Source of the DNA: Echinicola marina
GTDB taxonomy: Bacteria; Bacteroidota; Bacteroidia; Cytophagales; Cyclobacteriaceae
Assembly: GCF_020463795.1 (NCBI RefSeq)
Contig: NZ_CP080025.1
Span: forward strand, 2,291,501-2,355,500
DNA length: 64,000 nt
Reading direction: 5' to 3'
The notes beneath the pieces are model-generated. The model was not told the DNA's origin. It did not search any database and saw only the letters and a program-made list of their open reading frames with translations. Each line of letters opens with the position of its first letter. The first letter of the stretch is position 1. Below are positions 36,401 through 43,984 of this stretch, one piece after another. Made by a program: the position numbers and the translations under genes.

Positions 36401-36958
36401 GAGAATAGGGTGGCACCAAGCAGGGTTGGCGCCAGCCACAAGGAAACAGTCTGCTAATTCGATGTCGTCATAGGAGATCGGTACACTGTCTTCGCCCAAG
36501 GTTTTTATATAACCCATCACGGCCGAACTCATGCATAGCCGCGAATTGGTGTCTATATTATTGGTCTGTAGGTAAGCTTTGGTCAGTTTATTGACCAGGT
36601 AATATTCTTCTGTAAGGCACTGTCCGGAAACATAAAAAGCTACCGAATCTGGCCCATGTTTTTTTATGATAGATTTAAATACGGCGGCAGCCCTGTTAAG
36701 TGCAGTGTCCCAATCCACCTTTTCCAAGGGATGTGATTTTCCCCAGCGCATTTGAGGATAGAGTAGCCGGTCTGACTTATCCTCTACCACATAATGCAGG
36801 TTCATGCCTTTTGAGCAGAGCATGCCCCGGTTCACTGGATGCTCGGGATCACCTTCAACGGTTACGCGGCCTTTTTTGTCTTTGTTGACGATTATTCCGC
36901 AACCTACTCCACAGTAGGAACAAGTGCTTTTATAACTTTCAGCTTTTGTCGTTGACAT
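33437..36958 (-). CDS. nasC: Assimilatory nitrate reductase: Mo-bisPGD catalytic domain fused to NAD(P)H/FAD and BFD modules
   Basis: The enzyme reduces nitrate to nitrite in the cytoplasm. The N-terminal 4Fe-4S motif is C13-x2-C16-x3-C20-x27-C48. The molybdopterin oxidoreductase domains follow to about residue 570, and the dinucleotide-binding domain lies at about 600-700 (LTTGRIRDQWHTMTRTGKV, VFLPMHWGK). A complete NirB-like FAD/NAD(P) module follows (about 715-1085: LLIVGAGAAAYRFINSY, ATGSRAFVP, IAGGGLLGLELAAAL). The end is a BFD-type 2Fe-2S domain (MVCSCGNVGTGNISKAI and CQQTGAGLGCGSCKP). At 1173 aa this joins subunits that are separate genes (NasC and NasB) in Bacillus or Klebsiella, so one chain may take electrons straight from NAD(P)H. 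narK lies 18 bp upstream. Confidence 0.93.
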   Translation of the reverse strand: MSTTKAESYKSTCSYCGVGCGIIVNKDKKGRVTVEGDPEHPVNRGMLCSKGMNLHYVVEDKSDRLLYPQMRWGKSHPLEKVDWDTALNRAAAVFKSIIKKHGPDSVAFYVSGQCLTEEYYLVNKLTKAYLQTNNIDTNSRLCMSSAVMGYIKTLGEDSVPISYDDIELADCFLVAGANPAWCHPILWRRVEKHKEENPDTKIIVVDPRVTQSCSLADLHLQIRPGTDESLYLAIGRCIIEQGDIDLDFVQQHTDGFEAYKELVMQTSLEEAAEICDVKVNDIKLAASYIGNAKGFLSLWAMGLNQSAEGVNKNLALIDLNLITGHIGKPGSGPFSLTGQPNAMGGREVGGMATLLASHRNLLNPEHREEVAKFWNVDSLPDKPGKTATQIFEGIEDGSIKALWVICTNPLVSMPNATQVEAAMKKAKFVVVQDISSKAEAIPYADLVLPAAGWGEKEGTMTNSERRISYLNKFNEAPGEALPDAEILIRFAQKMNFEGFDFQDMGAVYAEYCQLTKGTNIDISALDYEYLKSKGTVQWPFKNKEEGGTARLFTDKKFFTPNGRAQILANGPKNDTEKPNKDFPLILTTGRIRDQWHTMTRTGKVSKLNKHIPTPFLEIHPEDARSRGIKDGETVLISGKRGEVRVHAQVSEKIKKGVVFLPMHWGKILKNDFSRTNNLTGNGIDPVSKQPDFKYSAVQVAKYVKPKQKLLIVGAGAAAYRFINSYREFNQNDEIHVFSKEKYPFYNRVLLPDYVNRHKAWEDLLKFKSDEEMNKLNIKLYIENGIESIDRSNKTVTDEKGLVHHYDTLILATGSRAFVPADVPMHLPGIFTMRSRQNADQLKSYLNYQGHVLIAGGGLLGLELAAALREINIDVTIVQLGSRLMERQLDPMASSLLREKIEEMGVQLYMNNQVSHLDSNEAEKSVTVSLKSGKTIHCNAVVYAIGTRPNMELAKSSGLDCGRGIKVNDYLQTSDPSIFAMGEIAEHQGKLNGITAAAEMQADIAARFITGDLLSIYKGSVPMNILKFADLDLCSIGIPEIPANAEGYEEILLIDTAQTYYKKCIVYQDRLVGAILMGDKSEFAEFKSLIEEKTELSKKRQELLRGKSTKEELIGEMVCSCGNVGTGNISKAIQSGCHEFRQLCQQTGAGLGCGSCKPEVKSILEKELPALVKV

Positions 36959-36976
36959 TGCTCTGGGGGTTAATGC

Positions 36977-38332
36977 TTAGCTATTTGCGTATTCAGGTTG
37001 TAATTGTTTCTCCTCTAGAGATTTTTCTAATTCATACTGGGCTACTTTTTCATCCTCAGCAGAGAACCTAACCAATAATGTGCTGGCACTGATCGCTGCC
37101 ACAGCTATGCCCAATACAGTCAAGGCCTGTCCATAGGAAATGCCTTCCATTTTGAAGAGAAAGCCAGCCATTACGGCGCCAGCATTACCTCCAGCACCTA
37201 CTATGCCTGAAATGGTGCCTATGGCCTTTTTATTGATAAATGGTACCACGGAGAAAGTGGCGCCTTCGGCCATTTGTACAAAGAGGCTGAATAGGATCAT
37301 GGTGCCTATGGCCAATGGAAGAATGGTCATTTGTGCGAAGAGGATCAAGGCAAGTCCTTCTATCAAAAGCACTACGCCCAACAGCCCTACACGTCCCTTC
37401 AATCCCCATTTGATTCCTGCTTTGTCCCCAAACATCCCGCCTACAGAACGGGCAAATAGATTCATCAGGCCAAATAAGCCAGCAATCAATCCGGCGGTTT
37501 TTATGTCCAATTGAAAATAGTCGTGGTAGTAAATGGCGGCAATATTGTTGATCGTTAATTCTATACCAAAGCAAGCGCCATAAATTAGGAATAAGGCCCA
37601 TACCCTGTGGTCAGTAATAGCTGCTTTAAAGGCGCCTTTGCCATCAGCTTTTTTGTTCTTTTTATAGTCCAAATCAGCTTTGCTTAAGTCAGCAATGTTT
37701 CCTTCTGGAAAATCTGTGGTCCATTTGTAATAAGCTATACCGCATAAGATCATGGCAATTCCTGGTACGATCATAGCGTATCTCCATGCTTGCTCATCTA
37801 AAAATCCAAGCGATACAAACAAAGCGAAAATCATCGGCATTACCATCTGGGTAACTCCACCACCCATATTTCCCCAGCCAGCTGATGTGGCATTGGCCGT
37901 GCCCACTACATTTGGGGCAAACATTACGGATGTATGGTACTGAGTGATCACAAATGAAGACCCGATGATCCCAATGGCCAATCTGAACAATAGAAAGGAT
38001 TCATAGCTATTGCTCAAGCCTATCAGCATGACAGGAATAGACCCGAGTGTCAATAGATAGGTATAAGTGATCCGAGGGCCTATTTTATCCACTAACCATC
38101 CTATGAGTAAGCGGGCAATGACGGTAATAGCTACAGAAGCTATGATGATGTTTCCAATCTGGGCCTTGCTAAGGTCCAATTCCTCCCTGACGATTGCCAT
38201 CAGGGGGGCAATGCCAAACCAACCAAAAAAACATAGGAAGAAGGCAAACCAAGAAAGGTGAAAGGCCCGCATCTGTGGGGTTTTAAAATCCAACAACTTG
38301 ATGGAGGTGGCTTTTGTGGCTACTTTTTTCAT
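36977..38332 (-). CDS. narK: NarK-type nitrate/nitrite transporter (MFS)
   Basis: The 451-aa protein has twelve predicted helices of the major facilitator superfamily. Nitrate/nitrite-porter features include RAFHLSWFAFFLCFFGWFG in helix 1, the substrate Arg in ARLLIGWLVDKIGPR, the signature SAGWGNMGGGVTQMVMPM in helix 5 and a second Gly-rich signature (GIVGAGGNAGAVMAGFLF) in helix 11. It is the first gene of the nitrate reductase operon, followed 18 bp later by nasC. The upstream region is long (690 bp) and carries several TACGTA boxes. Nitrate uptake is expected; nitrite export is also possible in this family. Confidence 0.93.
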   Translation of the reverse strand: MKKVATKATSIKLLDFKTPQMRAFHLSWFAFFLCFFGWFGIAPLMAIVREELDLSKAQIGNIIIASVAITVIARLLIGWLVDKIGPRITYTYLLTLGSIPVMLIGLSNSYESFLLFRLAIGIIGSSFVITQYHTSVMFAPNVVGTANATSAGWGNMGGGVTQMVMPMIFALFVSLGFLDEQAWRYAMIVPGIAMILCGIAYYKWTTDFPEGNIADLSKADLDYKKNKKADGKGAFKAAITDHRVWALFLIYGACFGIELTINNIAAIYYHDYFQLDIKTAGLIAGLFGLMNLFARSVGGMFGDKAGIKWGLKGRVGLLGVVLLIEGLALILFAQMTILPLAIGTMILFSLFVQMAEGATFSVVPFINKKAIGTISGIVGAGGNAGAVMAGFLFKMEGISYGQALTVLGIAVAAISASTLLVRFSAEDEKVAQYELEKSLEEKQLQPEYANS

Positions 38333-38427
38333 GTCAATAATGCGTTAATGGTTAAATCTTTTTTTTGTTAGACCTTAAGGATAGTTCCTAAACTTAAAAG
38401 AGAATTTACTTTACTATTCCGGCTGAC

Positions 38428-38445
38428 AGCCTTGATAAAAAGGCT
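38428..38445. other. Hairpin in the narK leader region
   Basis: AGCCTT (38428-38433) and AAGGCT (38440-38445) form a 6-bp stem with a six-base loop; GGC and GGCC segments outside could extend it imperfectly. If narK is transcribed from near the 38566 box, this lies in a leader of roughly 230 nt. Function is open. Confidence 0.3.
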
Positions 38446-38565
38446 TGGCCGTTTCTTCCAGTTGAAAATTCATCTAGTTGAAAGGCCCCAACCTTTTCCC
38501 GTATAACCGATCTGTCAATCACATGCTACTGGACCAATTATTTTCTGCTAGTAGTTATTTTAAAT

Positions 38566-38581
38566 TACGTACTTATACTTG
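38566..38581. promoter_or_regulatory. Degenerate TACGTA-N4 box upstream of narK
   Basis: TACGTACTTATACTTG has an exact first half and a changed second half (TACTTG) with the same 4-bp spacing as the boxes before moaD and cobA. It lies 234 bp upstream of narK. The sequence TATACTTG inside it is also one base from a plus-strand TAnnTTTG box. Confidence 0.35.
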
Positions 38582-38651
38582 CAGGTAAAATATGGTATGG
38601 CCAGGATTATTTTAGGTTTATAGCTGATGACTATGAGCTATTATACTGTTC

Positions 38652-38702
38652 AAAGAGGATCCTAATACTTTCATTCCTTTTACTGAATATTGGATCCTCT
38701 TT
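38652..38702 (+). terminator. Orphan terminator-like hairpin between narK and the DUF2461 gene
   Basis: AAAGAGGATCC (38652-38662) and GGATCCTCTTT (38692-38702) form an 11-bp perfect stem with a 29-base loop, followed on the plus strand by TATTG. No plus-strand gene ends here, so it either terminates a short non-coding transcript or is a structure in a long narK leader read from the other strand. Confidence 0.4.
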
Positions 38703-38774
38703 TATTGAGCAGCTTGTGGTTTTCTTTGAATTACTGAAAACTACTGATGCTAAGGTAAGTTATTATTTTTAAAA

Positions 38775-38823
38775 TAAGTAAAAATACGTAATTAATTTTA
38801 CGTAAAATTTATATTTCTACGTA
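38775..38823. promoter_or_regulatory. Cluster of three TACGTA boxes upstream of narK and the DUF2461 gene
   Basis: TACGTA occurs at 38785-38790, 38799-38804 and 38818-38823. The first belongs to TAAGTAAAAATACGTA (38775-38790), one base different from the 16-bp box at moaD and cobA. The middle one is the core of a 14-bp palindrome (ATTTTACGTAAAAT). The cluster lies 440 bp upstream of narK and 200 bp before the DUF2461 gene. Confidence 0.5.
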
Positions 38824-39022
38824 GTTTGATCGATGAAAGGGCTTGGACAAGACCTGTTTTTTGTTCCTATGATGTATTTAAGCAATAATAGGGGTATTAT
38901 TAATACATGATCATGATGGGAATTTGGAAGGGCATGTTTGATTGGGAAACAAATTATATCAATGGGCTCAAAATAAACTTTAACTTTAAAGACTGGTTTT
39001 GTAAAGATCAAGCATAATTAAG

Positions 39023-39703
39023 ATGAAAAAGGATACACTGAAGTTTTTGGAACAATTGGCTGCTAATAATAGCAAAGAATGGATGGATGCGAACAGAAAT
39101 TGGTATTTGGAAGTAAAGGAGGGGTTCTTAGCTACTGTAGGAGAATTATTAGCAGAGCTAAGTAAAATGGATCCGCGCTTCGCCATCCTAAAACCAAAGG
39201 AATGTATTTTTAGACAAAACAGGGATATTCGGTTCAGTGCCAACAAAGAACCCTATAAGAATAATATGGGAGCATATTTTTCTCCAGGGGGTAAAAAATC
39301 ATCACTCCCAGGGTACTATTTGCACCTACAACCTGGAGAGTGTTTTTTGGCAGGAGGGATTTGGATGCCCGCTTCGGATGTCCTGAAGAAGATCCGGCAA
39401 GAAATAGATTATTCGGGGGCAGAATTAAAGGAGATCATTGAAGCGAAGTCTTTTAAAGATGCATTTGGGGGGATAGAAGGGGAAAAGCTCAAGACATCTC
39501 CTAGGGATTACCCTTCTGAGCATCCATATATTGACTTTTTGAGGATGAAGAGTTTTATAGTCACCAAAGCGTTGACAGATAGCGAGGTCTTATCTAAGGG
39601 CTTAGTGGCTATATGTATTGATGCTTATGGGAAAATGGATAGGTTCAATGAATTTCTTTCCAGGGCAGTGGATGAAAGTGATGGAGGAGAAGGGATACTG
39701 TAG
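39023..39703 (+). CDS. DUF2461 family protein (TIGR02453)
   Basis: The 226-aa protein matches the DUF2461 family over its length: LKFLEQLAANNSKEWMDANR at the start, FAILKPKECIFRQNRDIRFS near residue 60, NKEPYKNNMGAYFSPGGKKS near 77 and YYLHLQPGECFLAGGIWMP near 103. The family is widespread and its activity unknown. The gene is divergent from narK across a 690-bp region containing TACGTA boxes, but nothing ties it to nitrate metabolism otherwise. Confidence 0.85.
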   Translation: MKKDTLKFLEQLAANNSKEWMDANRNWYLEVKEGFLATVGELLAELSKMDPRFAILKPKECIFRQNRDIRFSANKEPYKNNMGAYFSPGGKKSSLPGYYLHLQPGECFLAGGIWMPASDVLKKIRQEIDYSGAELKEIIEAKSFKDAFGGIEGEKLKTSPRDYPSEHPYIDFLRMKSFIVTKALTDSEVLSKGLVAICIDAYGKMDRFNEFLSRAVDESDGGEGIL

Positions 39704-39830
39704 TTTGGCGGGCATGGTCCGTATAGTCTGTTTTTTATTTTTTGAAGAGCGCTAATTTTTAAAAAATATCATTCGATATAAGGGGTTTTTGAGCGTCTGA
39801 GCTAATATTTTTTTCTTTATTAAAAATAAA

Positions 39831-39900
39831 TCTAAATAAGTATTGCAAGATAGCTTATGGTGATATATTTTTGCATTCAATTAGATTAAGTCTAAATAAG
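39831..39900. promoter_or_regulatory. Iron-type promoter: paired decamers, palindrome and -33/-7 boxes
   Basis: A TTG at 39843-39845 and an exact TAnnTTTG box (TATTTTTG, 39866-39873), separated by 20 bp, form a good Bacteroidota promoter. Just downstream is the palindrome TTAGATTAAGTCTAA (39881-39895), which would cover the transcript start. The decamer TCTAAATAAG occurs at 39831-39840 and again, exactly 60 bp on, at 39891-39900. Position and the genes behind it suggest a Fur- or DtxR-type repressor site. Confidence 0.6.
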
Positions 39901-39991
39901 ACAGAGGGTTTTAGGCTTATTTCTGATTTTTTAGAATAAGAGGAGGGATGAATTTTCAATTGAAATCCAACTAAACAATAATACAGATAGT

Positions 39992-42427
39992 ATGGGGAAG
40001 TCTTTACATAGAACAGGTATACAATTTTGCATAGGAATTTTGCTGATTTTCTGTGGGCTTACTGCTTTCTGTCAAGATGTTGATGCAGCAACAGTAAAGG
40101 GGAGGATATTTGATTCAAAGTCTCAACCTGTTCCTGGTGCCATTATAAGGGTAAAAGACAGTCCTTTGACCGCCATATCATCCTTGGATGGAAGTTATCA
40201 GATTCTTAATGTGCCTGAGGGGAGTTTTGAGTTTCAACTTTCGTGCATGGGCTACGAGGCCCATTCAAAGATAGTATTGGTGAACAGTGGGGATGCTGTT
40301 CTTCAGCTGGATTTTTCTTTGGCAGAGTCGACCACTGAACTTGATGGGGTGATCGTGGAGGGGCAGTCTGTCAAAAGTGAAATAGAAACCAAGGGCTTTG
40401 CGGTAGAGGTAGTGGAAACCGAAAAGGCTGCCTTGCAATCTGTACAAACCAACGATCTGCTCAATAGAACAGCAGGGGTCCGTGTACGACAGAATGGAGG
40501 CCTAGGCTCACGGGTGGATTATAACCTTAATGGGATGACAGGCGGTTCTGTCCGCATATTTATAGATGGTCTGCCGATCTCTACCTATGGACCTTCGTTT
40601 AGCTTGAATAGTATTCCTCCAGCTCTAATTGATCGCATAGAGATTTATAAGGGAGTGATACCTGCCCACCTTGCGGATGATGCACTGGGCGGTGCCATCA
40701 ATGTGATCTTGAAAAAAGGAGTGGCCAATAACCTATCAGCTTCCGTTTCTTACGGCTCTTTCAATACTTTTCAAAATAACCTGAATGCAGTTTACCGAGA
40801 TGAAAACTCTGGATTTACTGCAAAAATCTCTGCCTTTCACAACTACTCTGACAATGACTATGAGGTTTGGGGGAAATTTGTCAGGAATATTTTGCCCAAT
40901 GGAAGATATGATTATGTGCGCGCCAAAAGGTTTAATGATAGCTATAGGTCTGTGGGAGGAAAAATCGACCTTGGTTTTTCTAATGTGAGTTGGGCAGATC
41001 AGTTTTTTGTTAGTTATACTGGCTCAGATGATTATAATGAAATCCAGCATGGTGCCTACATGTCTATTCCTTACAAAGGTCGCTTTACTACATCGCAATC
41101 AAATGTCTTTGGGCTGAACTACTCCAAAGAGGATCTACTTACCAAAGGCCTTGACCTTAATTTCAATGGTTCTTTTTCCAAGAGATCAGAAGTGGTGACA
41201 GATACCGTAAAGTGGAATTATAATTGGTTTGGTGAAAGAAGCCTAGGGAAATATGGTGAACCTATTTTACGACCAGAAGGTGCCCAGCAGGGAGTTCCTA
41301 CTATCAATCACATCGATAGAAATATAAGCACTTTCCGTGCGAGTGCCAACTATGATGTCAATGAACATCATAAGCTGATCCTGTCCCAATCCTATTTCAA
41401 TATCGATAGGTATGAGCAGGATATGATGCGAAGTGCCGTGGAACGGGAGTTTATCGGTACCAGAGATCTCCAAAAGTACATCACTTCACTGGGCTATGAA
41501 TTCAATCTGATGCAATCCCGGCTAAAAGGAAACCTTTTTGGCAAATATTATGTGCAGGGGATCAATAAGATGGATCCGGCACTGGAAGATGGCGTACGTG
41601 TTGAGGACCGAGTTTCCAGTAAAAGAAATACCAAAGGCTATGGTATGGCTTATTCATTCAGGCTTACCAAGAAACTGCTAATACTGACCTCTGCTGAAAA
41701 GGCGGTAAGGATGCCTTCTGAAGGGGAAATCTTTGGAAGCCCCAGTGAAAATATAGTGGAAAATCTTAGTATCAGGCCTGAAATAAGCAATAATTTCAAC
41801 CTTGGTTTCAAATTAGGAAGCTTTGAGCGTAACGAACATGAGTTTTCCTTTTCAGGAACGGGTTTTATCAGGGATACTAGGGATAAAATTACTCGTGAGA
41901 TCAATGATAGGATCAATGATGCCGTACAGACAGCTCCCTTTGTAAACCTAGGAAAGACCAAGGCAATAGGTTTTGAGGGACAGGTCAACTATTCCTATAA
42001 AAAGGCCCTGTTGGCCACCCTGAATTTCTCCAAGTTCAATTCTGTATATAATACAAAATATGATGCTAATGGTAATGTGTTTGATCATTATAATCAGCAG
42101 ATTCCCAATGATCCTTTCTTTACGGTAAATAGTTCGCTTGAATATACTGTCAGGGACATCTTCCAAAGTGGGTCCGCATTGAGACTATCGCATTATTTTA
42201 GTTTTGTGGAGAGGTTTTACACCACGTGGTTGGAAATAGAGGATTTCAGAACTCCTCGACAATATGTCCATGATTTTGGGGCTACCTATATCCTCCCAAA
42301 TCAAAGACTTTCTATCAGTGCAGACTGTAGAAATATATTTGATAAGCAGGTTTATGACAATTTTGCAGTGCAAAAGCCAGGCCGTGCTTTCTATCTTAAA
42401 ATCAATTATTCAATCAATAATTTCTAA
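39992..42427 (+). CDS. TonB-dependent receptor with carboxypeptidase-regulatory-like N-terminus (probable iron uptake)
   Basis: The 811-aa outer-membrane protein has a Sec signal (hydrophobic 11-27, cut near AFCQD). A CarboxypepD_reg-like domain follows at about 33-115 (VKGRIFDSKSQPVPGAIIRV). The plug domain follows at about 130-245 (LLNRTAGVRVRQNGGLGSRV, IFIDGLPIS, IEIYKGVIPAHLADDALGG). The rest is a 22-strand barrel ending in YLKINYSINNF, with aromatic final residue. Its operon partners (DUF4374 and PepSY proteins) and its promoter palindrome point to siderophore or heme-type iron uptake rather than sugars. It is not a SusC-type receptor, because it lacks the STN domain and a SusD partner. 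Confidence 0.88.
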   Translation: MGKSLHRTGIQFCIGILLIFCGLTAFCQDVDAATVKGRIFDSKSQPVPGAIIRVKDSPLTAISSLDGSYQILNVPEGSFEFQLSCMGYEAHSKIVLVNSGDAVLQLDFSLAESTTELDGVIVEGQSVKSEIETKGFAVEVVETEKAALQSVQTNDLLNRTAGVRVRQNGGLGSRVDYNLNGMTGGSVRIFIDGLPISTYGPSFSLNSIPPALIDRIEIYKGVIPAHLADDALGGAINVILKKGVANNLSASVSYGSFNTFQNNLNAVYRDENSGFTAKISAFHNYSDNDYEVWGKFVRNILPNGRYDYVRAKRFNDSYRSVGGKIDLGFSNVSWADQFFVSYTGSDDYNEIQHGAYMSIPYKGRFTTSQSNVFGLNYSKEDLLTKGLDLNFNGSFSKRSEVVTDTVKWNYNWFGERSLGKYGEPILRPEGAQQGVPTINHIDRNISTFRASANYDVNEHHKLILSQSYFNIDRYEQDMMRSAVEREFIGTRDLQKYITSLGYEFNLMQSRLKGNLFGKYYVQGINKMDPALEDGVRVEDRVSSKRNTKGYGMAYSFRLTKKLLILTSAEKAVRMPSEGEIFGSPSENIVENLSIRPEISNNFNLGFKLGSFERNEHEFSFSGTGFIRDTRDKITREINDRINDAVQTAPFVNLGKTKAIGFEGQVNYSYKKALLATLNFSKFNSVYNTKYDANGNVFDHYNQQIPNDPFFTVNSSLEYTVRDIFQSGSALRLSHYFSFVERFYTTWLEIEDFRTPRQYVHDFGATYILPNQRLSISADCRNIFDKQVYDNFAVQKPGRAFYLKINYSINNF

Positions 42428-42457
42428 TAAATTTTTAACCAATTATATAACGATAAA

Positions 42458-43789
42458 ATGTTTAATTATAACAGTTTAAGATCAAGAATTCTTCAATTTG
42501 GACTTGCGGCGACTGTAGTTTCCATGGCCAGCTGTAATAATGAAGAAGATATAACTCCAGATAGTGGATTGGAAGCAGATCGTTGGGTCACTATAGCAGG
42601 AGCAGTTATGGGAGAAAATCCTGGTGATGGAAATGGTGGTACCAAGATTTTTGCGGTAAGCTATGAGGATGCCATTAACTCAGAAAAGGAAATTAATGTG
42701 TTTGATAATGGTACTCCGGTAAAATCGAATCGTACAGCCAGATTACAGGTATCTGAAGATGGAGGTACCATGTTTAATATAGCTTATGGTGGTGAAAATG
42801 GAGGGGAGTATTCTAGGTTTAAAGTAGCCGGAGGTAGCAGTTATATAGAGGAAGATGTACCGGTAAATATCTCTCAATATGTAGGAACAGGTCCAAGATG
42901 GAGTAAATTGTTCAATGGTGACAAAAACGGTATTGCCGTAAATGTAGCTGATATTGCTGCAAATAACGCAACCGATGAAACTGTTCCATATGAATACTAC
43001 AGAGGAACAGCTACTGTGTTGGACCTGAACTTACAGGAAAATTATATAGAGGACTATAAGGTGTATGAGTTGCCATTGACTGCAGAGGAAGAGTTGGCTG
43101 GACACTGTATTTTTAGACTGGATGCACCAGTGCTGAACCAAGCTGGTGATAAATTATTGATCGGTACATGGATGCGTAAATATGACCCTGCTACTGGTGA
43201 AAGGGAAGGCGACTGGGAGCGATTGGGGACAAAGACTGTAGTAGTGGATTACCCCTCTTTGGAAAACCCTAGAATCATTACCTCTACCCAAGCCAATGGT
43301 GACTGCTCCGGTTATAGAAGTAATGTGAACCACCTTGCAGAAGACGGCTATATTTATCAGGCGACAAATAGGGATACCAATGGTTCTCATATTCTAAGAA
43401 TTACCCCAGATAATGAATATGACAATTCTTTCTCTATAAGCCTTGATGAGGCCCTTGGTCTGACAGACGTTTATGTGGATGCTTGGAAATATGTGAATAA
43501 GGGAATCGGATATGCCGTGATTCGCCATGGTGAAGACAACCAGGGACATTTGGTTCGAATAGATCTAAACCAACAATCTGCCGCATTGGTAGACGGTATT
43601 CCAAATGATCCCGATGTGAGGTTCAATCAATACCAAGGTTTTCTGGTAAGTGGAGATGATTTATTGGTAGCCGTAGCTCCTTTGGGTAAAGATGGTAATG
43701 TTTATGTGCTTCACAGCCAGACTGGGGAAGTATCTGTAGGTGCTAAATTGATCAATAAACCAGGAAATCACTTTATAGGCGTATTTTAG
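42458..43789 (+). CDS. DUF4374 lipoprotein of the iron-type operon
   Basis: The 443-aa protein has a lipoprotein signal (Cys26 in VSMASCNNEED) and a body of repeated short beta segments typical of the DUF4374 family, which is thought to fold as a propeller: RWVTIAGAVMGENPGDGNGG, then TKIFAVSYEDA near residue 60 and LIGTWMRKYDPATGEREGDW near 235. It begins 30 bp after the receptor gene. DUF4374 genes usually stand between a TonB receptor and a PepSY protein, as here. Surface binding of the same ligand is likely but not shown. Confidence 0.85.
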   Translation: MFNYNSLRSRILQFGLAATVVSMASCNNEEDITPDSGLEADRWVTIAGAVMGENPGDGNGGTKIFAVSYEDAINSEKEINVFDNGTPVKSNRTARLQVSEDGGTMFNIAYGGENGGEYSRFKVAGGSSYIEEDVPVNISQYVGTGPRWSKLFNGDKNGIAVNVADIAANNATDETVPYEYYRGTATVLDLNLQENYIEDYKVYELPLTAEEELAGHCIFRLDAPVLNQAGDKLLIGTWMRKYDPATGEREGDWERLGTKTVVVDYPSLENPRIITSTQANGDCSGYRSNVNHLAEDGYIYQATNRDTNGSHILRITPDNEYDNSFSISLDEALGLTDVYVDAWKYVNKGIGYAVIRHGEDNQGHLVRIDLNQQSAALVDGIPNDPDVRFNQYQGFLVSGDDLLVAVAPLGKDGNVYVLHSQTGEVSVGAKLINKPGNHFIGVF

Positions 43790-43813
43790 AAATAAGCTTA
43801 GTGCATTGATATT

Positions 43814-43845
43814 GCCCCTGTACCATCTAAGGTTGGTACAGGGGC
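43814..43845. terminator. Hairpin between the DUF4374 and PepSY genes
   Basis: GCCCCTGTACCA (43814-43825) pairs perfectly with TGGTACAGGGGC (43834-43845); loop of eight bases. No T tract follows (CTTATGG), so it is a weak terminator at best and may stabilise or attenuate the message before the third gene. Confidence 0.6.
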
Positions 43846-43984
43846 CTTATGGATTTAGAGGTAAGTTGAAAATGGCTGTAGTTTTTTCGTGATCCAAGAT
43901 GTTTATTTTGCTTAGAATGAGCCTTTCGGAAGTGCCGGTAGTATTATTCTAATCCAGACGCTAACGATTATAAAATTGAAGAAG

